Positions 1-5,874 of a stretch of DNA of 14,291 nucleotides are shown here, piece by piece. The position numbers were made by a program, and so were the translations under genes. Source of the stretch: Candidatus Microgenomates bacterium (GTDB taxonomy: Bacteria; Patescibacteriota; Microgenomatia; UBA1400; PJMF01). Position 1 is the first letter of the stretch. Every line of letters begins with the position of its first letter. Under the pieces are notes generated by a model. That model saw nothing but the letters and a program-made list of their open reading frames with translations. It did not search any database and was not told the DNA's origin. The stretch covers positions 1 through 14,291 of the forward strand of contig WFTH01000038.1 in NCBI GenBank assembly GCA_015485595.1, read 5' to 3'.

Positions 1-157
1 AGTTAATAGTTAATAGTTAATAGTTAGTAGTTGGTAGTGGTGGGCTGATTATTCTCTACACCTAAGTTATACTCTTTAATTTCGATCTACACACTATAAA
101 CTACCTACTACCCACTACATACAAAGTTATTTTGAGTTTTGAGTTTTAAGCTTTGGG
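1..157. repeat. Repeat-rich non-coding segment
   Basis: No credible gene. It opens with a heptamer AGTTAAT repeated about three times (1-24), which drifts into AGTTAGTAGTTGGTAGTGGT (20-39). A related sequence on the opposite strand lies at 99-117 (AACTACCTACTACCCACTAC style), so the segment carries the same G/T-rich words in both orientations. Bases 130-150 hold a second short repeat (TTTTGAG twice). This resembles decayed simple-sequence DNA rather than a defined mobile element. The AGTAGTTGG core at 26-34 recurs at three other gene boundaries in the window. Confidence 0.6.
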
Positions 158-595
158 TTATATCTTCGTGTGCTTAAGCTGCCGAATCTCATAGCCCTCA
201 GAATCTGCTTGACTATTATTTTGCTGTTTCTCTTTCTCTCTTTCCTGCTGAAGGCGTGCCTGATACTGTGGTGTCTGCTTGAGTTCTGTTTCAAGTTTGC
301 GCTTTTGTTCCTTAATCAAGCGCTGTCTTTCAGCTTCAAGCTGTCTCTGTCTCTCCTTCTCTGCTTCCAAGTTCGCCTGTTTCTTGGCTTCAAGCTGCGC
401 TTGTTCTTGTGGATCAACCGGTGGTTGAGTTTGGGCAAAGTCACCTTGCGCTGTTTGCGTTGGTGTTGAGGTAGGGTTTGTTTGAGCTGTGTCGCCTAAA
501 GACTGTTTTTGTTTGGCATCGTTTAAGATGTCTTCCAAAACAGCTAACGGATCTTTTTTATTATCTGTAGGTTGCTTCTGCGTATCACCTGCCAT
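158..595 (-). CDS. Hypothetical charged coiled-coil protein
   Basis: I do not recognise this 145-residue protein. Residues 1-35 are polar with a short possible helix (DPLAVLEDILNDAK, about 15-28). Residues 36-62 are a Pro/Thr/Gln-rich linker. Residues 63-128 are a strongly charged Glu/Lys/Gln/Arg heptad-like stretch expected to form a single long helix or coiled coil. There is no signal peptide or membrane segment, so it is probably cytoplasmic. The ATG at 593-595 has no Shine-Dalgarno site but lies 6 bases after a plausible -10 box, suggesting a leaderless mRNA. It follows hpf on the same strand after a 226-bp gap, so it is probably a separate unit. It stops at TAA. The open frame and promoter support a real gene. 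The low-complexity composition makes any homology search risky. Confidence 0.6.
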   Translation of the reverse strand: MAGDTQKQPTDNKKDPLAVLEDILNDAKQKQSLGDTAQTNPTSTPTQTAQGDFAQTQPPVDPQEQAQLEAKKQANLEAEKERQRQLEAERQRLIKEQKRKLETELKQTPQYQARLQQEREKEKQQNNSQADSEGYEIRQLKHTKI

Positions 596-630
596 AGCTT
601 AATGGTAGAGAAAAAATGCTCAAGTAGCAA
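596..630 (-). promoter_or_regulatory. Candidate promoter of the coiled-coil gene, leaderless
   Basis: Read on the minus strand, TTGCTA (625-630) is a -35-like box, followed by 17 bases and TACCAT (602-607) as a -10-like box. Each matches the sigma-70 consensus at four of six positions. The -10 ends 6 bases before the ATG, so transcription would begin at or next to the start codon. Confidence 0.4.
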
Positions 631-690
631 GGGACAAATTAATTGATGGTTCATAATTAATAAGCTAAACAGTGTTAAATTGAAAGCACA

Positions 691-730
691 AATAACCAAA
701 TTCGAATTTCGAAACAGTTTCGTTATTTGG
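691..730. repeat. Imperfect inverted repeat in the gap 596-821
   Basis: CCAAAT (696-701) pairs with ATTTGG (725-730). Between them CGAAA and TTTCG pair around a CAG loop (710-722), giving a hairpin with an internal bulge. The sequence is rich in TTCG words, including ATTCGTGATTCGG just after it. No U-tract follows on either strand, so it is not a convincing terminator. The rest of the gap shows no gene. Confidence 0.35.
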
Positions 731-821
731 ACATTCGTGATTCGGTATTTCTATTTAACAATGTTTATAGATTTGAGCAAACTATCTTTTTGCGTCCAGT
801 CTCCAACACCCAGTATCTAAC

Positions 822-1139
822 CTACTTCCTCTGCCTCGTTCTTTCTTTTTCCAGTTTTTTTCTTAAATGGCGTAAGGCTGCATCGACCGCTAGGTTAATC
901 GCTTCATACATGTCTACCGCATGCTCTTTGACCAGGATATCTTTTCCAGGAATCTCAACTTTGAGCGTTACATGATTTGCTTTCGGGTCGTTAGATTTTT
1001 TCTTTATGTTGTCTAGAAAAAATCGTGCAATATTTATCTTTTTATAAACTTTAGTCAGCTTTTGAGCCTGCTTTTGAGCATGACTTCTAATTGCACTGGT
1101 TACTTCAACATTTTTTGACTCAACCACGGTTTTAATCAT
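822..1139 (-). CDS. hpf: Ribosome hibernation promoting factor, short form
   Basis: A 105-residue S30AE (HPF/YfiA/RaiA) family protein. Members bind the 30S decoding region in resting cells and hold ribosomes inactive. The visible fold pattern is: an opening strand with the start of helix 1 (MIKTVVESKNVEVTSAIRSH), a basic helix around 20-34, a central strand pair (residues 54-70), and a second long helix containing DMYEAINLAVDAALRHL (76-92), typical of the family. The lysine/arginine-rich C-terminus ends at RQRK with no ribosome-dimerisation domain, so this is the short type. The ATG at 1139 is preferred over an in-frame start 39 bases upstream. It has a strong Shine-Dalgarno site six bases away, and the upstream extension (hydrophobic MVVFLLL) would be read from the terminator region. 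It is separated from recR by an intrinsic terminator and stops at TAG. Confidence 0.9.
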   Translation of the reverse strand: MIKTVVESKNVEVTSAIRSHAQKQAQKLTKVYKKINIARFFLDNIKKKSNDPKANHVTLKVEIPGKDILVKEHAVDMYEAINLAVDAALRHLRKKLEKERTRQRK

Positions 1140-1153
1140 AACCAGCCTCCTTT
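1140..1153 (-). promoter_or_regulatory. Strong Shine-Dalgarno site of hpf
   Basis: The minus strand reads AAAGGAGG at 1153-1146, six bases before the ATG. It is the best ribosome binding site in the window and decides the hpf start. Most other genes here have little or no such sequence. Confidence 0.85.
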
Positions 1154-1162
1154 CTTTAAGTA

Positions 1163-1207
1163 ACAAAAAAACCACCAACTACTTGAGATAATCAAGAAAG
1201 TTGATGG
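1163..1207 (-). terminator. Rho-independent terminator between recR and hpf
   Basis: On the minus strand CCATCAACT (1207-1199) pairs with AGTTGGTGG (1180-1172), with one G-U pair. An inner stem CTTGA/TCAAG closes a five-base loop. A run of T follows immediately (1171-1164). It should end the tmk-recR transcript. Its T-tract finishes only about ten bases before the hpf Shine-Dalgarno site. Confidence 0.8.
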
Positions 1208-1284
1208 CTTTTAACATTAAGTTAAATGTAACAAAAAAACTTTAAAAATACAAGATTTTATTTTTAATTTTAATTATCAATTAA

Positions 1285-1902
1285 CTAGATCTCCCTTCTT
1301 CCTTCCATGGCTCGCTTTAAAGTAACACCGTCCGCATACTCGATATCAGCCCCAACCGGCAGGCCATGACCGATGCGAGTAATCTTAAGTTTGCTGACAT
1401 CCACCTGACTCGACTGTTCAAGAAACTCCTTAATATAAAGCGCGGTTGCCTCTCCCTCCATGGTGGGGTTGGTGGCAATCACTAGCTCCTTTACACCGTC
1501 AAGGCGTTTAGCCAGGTCGTGAAGGTAAAGTTGGTCTGGACCAACGTTGTTTAAAGGCGCAATCACTCCATGCAAAACATGATAAAGACCGTCATAAGTC
1601 CCAGAAGACTCAAGCGCAATCACGTCTAGGGGCTCCTCTACCACGCAAAGTTTGGTTTGATCCCGACTAGGATCACTGCAGATCGGACAAGGATCGGTCT
1701 CTGAGATCTGATGGCACCGACTACAAAGCACCGTCTCTTTTTTTAAGGCCAACAAGCGATCGGCAAACTCTTTTAATCTCTCCTCTGGATTATGAAGCAG
1801 ATAAAATACTAACCGCTGAGCTGAACGCGGACCAATACCTGGCAAACGCTCAAACGACTCGATCAGTTGACTGACTGCTTTTGGGAGTTTTGCCATAGCC
1901 AT
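1285..1902 (-). CDS. recR: Recombination protein RecR
   Basis: RecR (205 residues, normal length) works with RecF and RecO to load RecA on gapped single-stranded DNA. A helix-hairpin-helix motif (FERLPGIGPRSAQRL, 17-31) is followed by a four-cysteine zinc site (C60, C63, C72, C75) and a Toprim domain from about residue 84. The Toprim part includes CVVEEPLDVIALE and TNPTMEGEATA (144-154). The C-terminus has the family signature GLPVGADIEYADGVTLKRAMEGRRE. The start at 1902 is five bases after the tmk stop, implying co-transcription and probably coupled translation; a second ATG two codons on is equally possible. There is no clear Shine-Dalgarno site. It stops at TAG and is followed by the 1163-1207 terminator. 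Confidence 0.96.
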   Translation of the reverse strand: MAMAKLPKAVSQLIESFERLPGIGPRSAQRLVFYLLHNPEERLKEFADRLLALKKETVLCSRCHQISETDPCPICSDPSRDQTKLCVVEEPLDVIALESSGTYDGLYHVLHGVIAPLNNVGPDQLYLHDLAKRLDGVKELVIATNPTMEGEATALYIKEFLEQSSQVDVSKLKITRIGHGLPVGADIEYADGVTLKRAMEGRREI

Positions 1903-1907
1903 CTACT

Positions 1908-2588
1908 TTACTCTAGCTTAAGTTTTTTAGCAACTAGGCGCCATAAGTCATCAGCGATCTCGTCTATGCCACGACTAGCATCTACTACCTGCCAACGACC
2001 CTGTTTGTCGTTTGCAGCCAAGTCTAGGTAGGCTTGACGGACTTTTTGGTGAAAGTCTTTGGCCTCCATGTCCAGCCGATCGACTTTTTCTGGTCTGTTT
2101 TTGGCTACTCTATCAAGTCCAACCTCTACCGGTAAATCAAGCAAAATAGTTAAATCTGGATAGGTATTTTGAGTAGAGATGTTATTCAACTGCTCGATCA
2201 ACTTTAACCCAAACCCTCGCACCAGTCCTTGATAAGCCGAAGATGAGTCGTGGGAGCGGTCCATTAAAACCACCTTGCCGGCCTTTAAAGAGGGTAAAAC
2301 GATCTCCCTGTAAATCTGAGCCCGAGCAGCTTGAAACAAAAGCACCTCGGTCGTAAAGGCCATGCCGACATTCTTGGCAGATAAGACCACCTTGCGAATC
2401 TGCTCACTGATCACCGTGCCACCAGGCTCACGCAAAGTAACAACTTGAAAACCTGCCTGGGTTAGTTTATCTCTTAAGCGCACTACTTGGGTGGTCTTAC
2501 CGCCTCCTTCTCCACCTTCTAAGGTAATCAACCAACCTGGTGCGTTTGGTCGAGAGTCTTTTTTATGAATAGTTTTAGTTTTTGGCAT
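1908..2588 (-). CDS. tmk: Thymidylate kinase
   Basis: This enzyme phosphorylates dTMP to dTDP with ATP in the cytoplasm. In the 226 residues I see a P-loop (GGEGGGKTT, 25-33) and the substrate motif REPGGT (53-58). DRSHDSSSAYQG (110-121) takes the place of the usual DR(Y/F/H)..SS.AYQG, and the arginine-rich LID/DR segment (RPEKVDRLDMEAKDFHQKVRQAY) lies around 165-187. There is a short extra N-terminal tail of about 17 polar residues. A TATACT hexamer ends six bases before the ATG and no Shine-Dalgarno site is visible, so a leaderless mRNA is possible. It ends five bases before recR. The preceding Maf-like gene ends 20 bases upstream, so all three may also be read through as an operon. Confidence 0.96.
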   Translation of the reverse strand: MPKTKTIHKKDSRPNAPGWLITLEGGEGGGKTTQVVRLRDKLTQAGFQVVTLREPGGTVISEQIRKVVLSAKNVGMAFTTEVLLFQAARAQIYREIVLPSLKAGKVVLMDRSHDSSSAYQGLVRGFGLKLIEQLNNISTQNTYPDLTILLDLPVEVGLDRVAKNRPEKVDRLDMEAKDFHQKVRQAYLDLAANDKQGRWQVVDASRGIDEIADDLWRLVAKKLKLE

Positions 2589-2608
2589 AAGGTAAGTATA
2601 GCCTATCT

Positions 2609-4000
2609 TTAATCCTTACTCAGCGCCAACTCAAACACCGCCCACGGCAAACCCATGATATGAAAGAGCAACCTCAACAACCTGTCCTTATCCAGCTCAC
2701 TCTCGCTCTTCTCTCCTGCTTGCCCTACCCACTGGCTAAACTCCATAAAGAAACTGTTAACCAATGGCTGCTTTTGGACTAACTCTTGGTGACTGTCTGT
2801 ATCACCAACCCTACTACTCACCACCTTAATCTCACCAGTTAACCTCACCTTCTCTTTGGCCACCAACTGCTGAAACAGACCGCCACCACCTGACTCTAAA
2901 AAAATCAACAGCTCAGCTTGGTCTAGTTCGCCTTTTAAGATCAACCTAATACTTGAACTTATCATTGTCTTAAGACGCCTAAGTCCTAAACGAAGTTCAA
3001 GCCCAAACTCACAAGCCTGAGTTTCTGAAGCCAACACCACTAGAGCGTTAACGTGTTGAAGCAGCAACTCCACCGAGTCATCAAAAGAATAATCTAACTG
3101 TTTTATAATCTCGCCAACAACCTTTTCTTTAGCTTTGGCGTCAGTTTCGCTTGAGTACCTTTTATAAAAAACACTCCAGCTCATAAACTCACTATCAAGG
3201 TAACGCCAAACTAGGTACCAAACCATAAACAACCTTTCAGCCCACGCTTTTTGGCCTTCATCAAGTTCTAGTAGCACCTCTTTTAACCTTTTCCCAGCTT
3301 GAGTGTTTATTGGCTTACCGGTTGGTGGCTGCTTTTTATCCGCCACTTTTGCCTGGCTAACAGTGTCGACGGCAAAGACCACCAACCTGCTAAGATCAAC
3401 TTTATTGCCAAGACCACTTTGGTTTGTTAGTGTTTGAAAAGCAGACTTAGCTGCTTGAGCTTTACTTAACGCCTCACTAACCGCACTCTCGTTACTGGCT
3501 GTCTCACCATCGGTTGGCATAACGTAGATGGGACAACCGTTGATCGCTCCTAAAAACAAAGGGGTGTTAACCTTGCCATCACCATTTCTGATCGTGGCCT
3601 CTATATAACGTTGCAAACCGATCGCACCTGACTGACGGTAAGCCAAAGAAGCCTGGCGACCATCAAACTCGGGTGCATGAGTAGCAAGCATCGGTGGTTG
3701 AAACTTAAGAGCTTCAGGTAAAGCAACGCCAAACTCCTGGGCAATCAACCGCCAGTAAAGAAAAAGAGCCTTGCGTAGGCTCCCGGTAGCAAAGACAAAG
3801 ACACGACGTGCATCTGGATAGTTAGCTTGCCAATGGTGTGTAAGCCAACGAACATTACGTAGGTTGTTAAGTTCAAGTGAAGGAAGTGATGTATCAAACT
3901 TAAGTGAAAACTCTTTTGTTGATGTCCTAAAATCAAACCCAGAAAAACAAGGTACGTCAGTACCCCAATCCGCTGATGTTTGTTCTTTAGCTTGGCTCAT
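2609..4000 (-). CDS. Large two-part protein, N-terminal half Maf-like
   Basis: This protein of about 463 residues has no family I can name with certainty. Residues 65-250 share the layout of Maf/ITPase-type nucleotide pyrophosphatases. RRVFVFATGSLRKALFLYWRLI (66-87) resembles the opening strand plus S-x-S-x-R-(R/K) loop and helix. LSKAQAAKSAF (178-188) recalls the LA..KA helix. LVVFAVDTV (206-214) and TGKP (227-230), followed by an A..L..L helix, recall the aDTvv...GKP...A...L block. The spacing is longer than in ordinary Maf, and the SPRR serine/arginine set is altered. Residues 250-463 are mostly helical, with a tryptophan/tyrosine-rich helix (255-280) and a glycine run (SGGGG), and are unassigned. 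It lies between dut and tmk, which fits a nucleotide-pool role. ATG 4000 is chosen over a TTG at 4009; neither has a Shine-Dalgarno site. Confidence 0.75.
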   Translation of the reverse strand: MSQAKEQTSADWGTDVPCFSGFDFRTSTKEFSLKFDTSLPSLELNNLRNVRWLTHHWQANYPDARRVFVFATGSLRKALFLYWRLIAQEFGVALPEALKFQPPMLATHAPEFDGRQASLAYRQSGAIGLQRYIEATIRNGDGKVNTPLFLGAINGCPIYVMPTDGETASNESAVSEALSKAQAAKSAFQTLTNQSGLGNKVDLSRLVVFAVDTVSQAKVADKKQPPTGKPINTQAGKRLKEVLLELDEGQKAWAERLFMVWYLVWRYLDSEFMSWSVFYKRYSSETDAKAKEKVVGEIIKQLDYSFDDSVELLLQHVNALVVLASETQACEFGLELRLGLRRLKTMISSSIRLILKGELDQAELLIFLESGGGGLFQQLVAKEKVRLTGEIKVVSSRVGDTDSHQELVQKQPLVNSFFMEFSQWVGQAGEKSESELDKDRLLRLLFHIMGLPWAVFELALSKD

Positions 4001-4030
4001 GCTAGCCAACTACTAAACCACAAGATCTTG

Positions 4031-4063
4031 TATAAAAACAACTGTTGAAATCCAAGTAGTTGT
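4031..4063 (-). terminator. Weak candidate terminator downstream of dut
   Basis: On the minus strand ACAACT (4063-4058) pairs with AGTTGT (4043-4038), with a possible inner TTG/CAA stem. TTTTTATA follows. The stem is short and AT-rich, so it is only a candidate. It lies between the dut stop and the Maf-like gene. The same DNA may also contain the latter's promoter (TATACA at 4029-4034). Confidence 0.35.
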
Positions 4064-4110
4064 GGAATAAAATACAAGGCCCAAACTAAAAACTGCCACT
4101 TATCAAACAC

Positions 4111-4126
4111 CTTAAAAGCTTTTAAG
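4111..4126. repeat. 16-bp perfect palindrome after dut
   Basis: CTTAAAAGCTTTTAAG is its own reverse complement and sits two bases after the dut stop codon. No T-tract follows in the minus direction, so it is not a standard terminator. About 0.2 such sites are expected by chance in a window of this size. Confidence 0.4.
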
Positions 4127-4128
4127 CT

Positions 4129-4557
4129 TTACTTTCCTGTGCTACCAAACCCACCCCTGCTAGAGTGGCCAAGCTTGCTAACTAGCTCAATCTTAACTTT
4201 TGGTCGAGGTAAAACAACGATCTGCACCAGGCGTTCGCCTTTTTTTACCATAACCGGCTGACTGGTAAAGTTATAAAGCGGGGCTTGATACTCATCGTCA
4301 TCGCCACAGTAGTCAGCATCACCGATACCCACCCCGTTTGCCATCATCAAACCTTTTTTATAAAGTGAGCTTCTGGCAGTAATCAAAACAAAGTGATCCT
4401 CTGGAATCTCTAAAGCCACGTTTAAAGGTACTCGTGTAACCATCTTGGGTGACAAGGTCATGTCCACCCGGCTGTAAAGGTCGATGGCGGCCGCCTTTTC
4501 TGTCTGATACTTAGGGACCGGCAAGGACTTGTCAAAAAGTTTAAGTTTTACTTGCAT
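4129..4557 (-). CDS. dut: dUTP diphosphatase, trimeric type
   Basis: This enzyme hydrolyses dUTP to dUMP and pyrophosphate, keeping uracil out of DNA and feeding thymidylate synthase. All five trimeric dUTPase motifs are visible in the 142 residues: AAAIDLYS (22-29), ARSSLYKKGL (61-70), NGVGIGDADYCGD (74-86, with the motif 3 aspartate), GERLVQIVV (107-115), and the glycine-rich C-terminal arm RGGFGSTGK (134-142). Motif 3 has an unusual acidic run (CGDDDE) where RGE is common. The ATG has no good Shine-Dalgarno site. It heads the minus-strand group dut, Maf-like gene, tmk, recR. It stops at TAA. Confidence 0.94.
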   Translation of the reverse strand: MQVKLKLFDKSLPVPKYQTEKAAAIDLYSRVDMTLSPKMVTRVPLNVALEIPEDHFVLITARSSLYKKGLMMANGVGIGDADYCGDDDEYQAPLYNFTSQPVMVKKGERLVQIVVLPRPKVKIELVSKLGHSSRGGFGSTGK

Positions 4558-4589
4558 TTTTCTATCTTCTATCTAAAACATTCTACTTG

Positions 4590-4635
4590 AGATTCTTAAA
4601 TACTTCATGGCTTCGCCTTGAATTTTCAGAATAAC
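4590..4635. repeat. Imperfect palindromic intergenic element
   Basis: It lies in the 98-bp gap between dut and the dihydrofolate reductase gene. ATTCTTAAA (4592-4600) pairs with TTTCAGAAT (4624-4632) with one mismatch. Inside, TTCA pairs with TGAA, and GGC pairs with GCC around a TTC triloop (4609-4617). The ends (GATTCTT and CAGAATAAC) resemble the 'attctga...gaagaatc' type of short palindromic repeat that I recall from intergenic regions of many bacteria. That resemblance is from memory and not checked. No T-tract follows. Confidence 0.5.
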
Positions 4636-4655
4636 AATCGATGTTTATCCAGTAT

Positions 4656-5249
4656 CTAGTACTTAACTCTTAACCTCATTACCTTCGTCCCTTTGTCATT
4701 AAGCTTTTTTTCACCCACAAACTCCAACTTTACCTTAACTGCTTGGTTAAACAACTTTACGCCTGCTCCAAAAACCACCGGCTCTAGTGTAAGGTAAAGC
4801 TCATCCACCAAACCCGCCGAAAGCCACTGAGTGTAGATGCTAGACCCACCACAGACCGCTACCTCCTTTACCCCCGCATCCTCAAGCAGCTGGTGTAGCC
4901 GATCAAGCTCCAAGCTAGTAGCCCAGACTTGAGTTTTTGACTTTTTTGCAAGCAAGTCAACTTGACTGTCTGCTTGAATCAGCTTGACTTCCACCCCGCT
5001 TTTAAGTTGCTGTTTTTTGAAGGTTAGCGGATCTTTGGTCTGAACAATAACGATTCGCTCTGGCAAAGGTCGATTAAACGTCTGATAGGTTTTTCGCCCC
5101 ATGACACAGATACCAGCTTCTTTCGTTCTCTGACTAAACCAAGTCGCATCCTCTTTAGAGGTCCAGCGAGTTGAGAGGTCTGTTCGGTCTCGACCAATAA
5201 AGCCATCCAAGGTTAAAGCAACGATGATAAAGGTCTGTGTCTTTTGCAT
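4656..5249 (-). CDS. Dihydrofolate reductase family protein
   Basis: A 197-residue member of the DHFR/RibD C-terminal fold, which uses NADPH to reduce dihydrofolate or, in relatives, a pyrimidine. The N-terminus IIVALTLDGFIGRD (8-21) is the first strand and loop. WTSKEDATWF (29-38) carries the acidic pair at the place of the catalytic aspartate/glutamate. VMGRKTY (49-55) and CGGSSIY (133-139) are the two NADPH-binding motifs. DELYLTLEPVVFGAG (149-163) is typical of both DHFR and RibD-like members. The middle (80-125) is longer than in FolA. The nearby thyA, dut and tmk favour folate recycling for dTMP synthesis, but sequence alone does not exclude another reductase substrate. Its start is divergent from the gene at 5292. 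The stop TAG lies inside a repeat-like AGTACTAGATACTGG sequence. Confidence 0.82.
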   Translation of the reverse strand: MQKTQTFIIVALTLDGFIGRDRTDLSTRWTSKEDATWFSQRTKEAGICVMGRKTYQTFNRPLPERIVIVQTKDPLTFKKQQLKSGVEVKLIQADSQVDLLAKKSKTQVWATSLELDRLHQLLEDAGVKEVAVCGGSSIYTQWLSAGLVDELYLTLEPVVFGAGVKLFNQAVKVKLEFVGEKKLNDKGTKVMRLRVKY

Positions 5250-5253
5250 CTGC

Positions 5254-5284
5254 TTGAGTTTAACATGTTTTTTTCATATATAAT
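5254..5284 (+). promoter_or_regulatory. Promoter of the nucleotidyltransferase, leaderless
   Basis: A perfect TATAAT at 5279-5284 ends seven bases before the ATG at 5292. TTGAGT at 5254-5259 is a possible -35 box, though the spacing is 19 (17 to the overlapping TATATA). No Shine-Dalgarno sequence precedes the ATG. Transcription should therefore start at or beside the start codon. The region also has to serve the divergent gene that starts at 5249. Confidence 0.6.
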
Positions 5285-5291
5285 AGCTCTC

Positions 5292-5849
5292 ATGCATTCT
5301 CGCCACAAGATCGTTCCTAGTTACTCGGAAGTAGCCAAGTTAGTCAAGAAGTTACGCCTAGAAAAAAGACAGATAGTCTTAACTCAGGGCTCTTTTGATA
5401 TGGTTCATATCGGCCATGGCCGTTATCTAGAGAAAGCCAAAAAACATGGAGACGTCTTGATCGTGGGGGTGGACAGTGACGAAAAAATTCGAGTGCGCAA
5501 AGGTCCAGATAGACCGGTGGTTCCAGAAAAAGAGCGATTGGAGATGTTAAGCTTTTTTGCCAGCGTGGACTATGTAGTCCTTAAACCACTCAAAGCCCCA
5601 AAGTGGCAGTTGGTTAAGCTGATTAAACCAGACACCTTGATCGCTACCGCCGATACCTATAACCAAGATCAGCTAAAAAAACTCGAGCGAATCTGTGGCC
5701 AAGTGGTGGTCCTTCCTTACCAAGCTACCACCTCCACCTCGGCTAAGCTTCGCCGTTTGCAGTTGGGATTTGTTAAACGCTTCAGCACCCTTATCAGCTC
5801 CAAGATAGACAGAGCGGTTAAAGAGGTGTTAAAAGAGATGGAGAGATAA
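5292..5849 (+). CDS. HxGH-type cytidylyltransferase-like nucleotidyltransferase
   Basis: A 185-residue protein of the cytidylyltransferase superfamily, which transfers a nucleotidyl group from CTP or ATP to a phosphorylated substrate. The core is visible: IVLTQGSFDMVHIGHGRYLEKAK (28-50) with the catalytic HIGH (39-42), GDVLIVGVDSD (53-63), the R/P-E-x-R region RPVVPEKERLEML (74-86), and a TSTS segment (147-150) in the place of the usual ISTT..R motif. It most resembles the RfaE C-terminal/glycerol-3-phosphate cytidylyltransferase group. The substrate cannot be told. ATG 5292 is chosen over in-frame ATGs at 5244 and 5265 because the TATAAT box lies between them and it, and the longer forms would overlap the divergent gene or promoter. 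The deaminase gene follows after 25 bases, so the two form an operon. Confidence 0.86.
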   Translation: MHSRHKIVPSYSEVAKLVKKLRLEKRQIVLTQGSFDMVHIGHGRYLEKAKKHGDVLIVGVDSDEKIRVRKGPDRPVVPEKERLEMLSFFASVDYVVLKPLKAPKWQLVKLIKPDTLIATADTYNQDQLKKLERICGQVVVLPYQATTSTSAKLRRLQLGFVKRFSTLISSKIDRAVKEVLKEMER

Positions 5850-5874
5850 CAAAAAGCAACCTTCGAAAGGCAAC

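Noticed and set aside
99..117. Possible large hairpin with 20-39
   Set aside because: The two G/T-rich blocks are related in words but run in opposite order, so they do not pair as a continuous stem.
590..665. tRNA-like D-arm string (TAGCTTAATGGTAGAG) near the coiled-coil start
   Set aside because: No matching acceptor stem, anticodon stem or proper T-arm can be assembled around it. The sequence is better explained by the start codon and -10 region on the other strand.
4020..4031. 12-bp perfect palindrome ACAAGATCTTGT upstream of the Maf-like gene
   Set aside because: About three or four such palindromes are expected by chance in a window of this length, and no second copy was seen.
5244..5291. 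Upstream in-frame starts of the nucleotidyltransferase
   Set aside because: They precede the TATAAT box and would overlap the divergent gene; the family core needs no extra residues.
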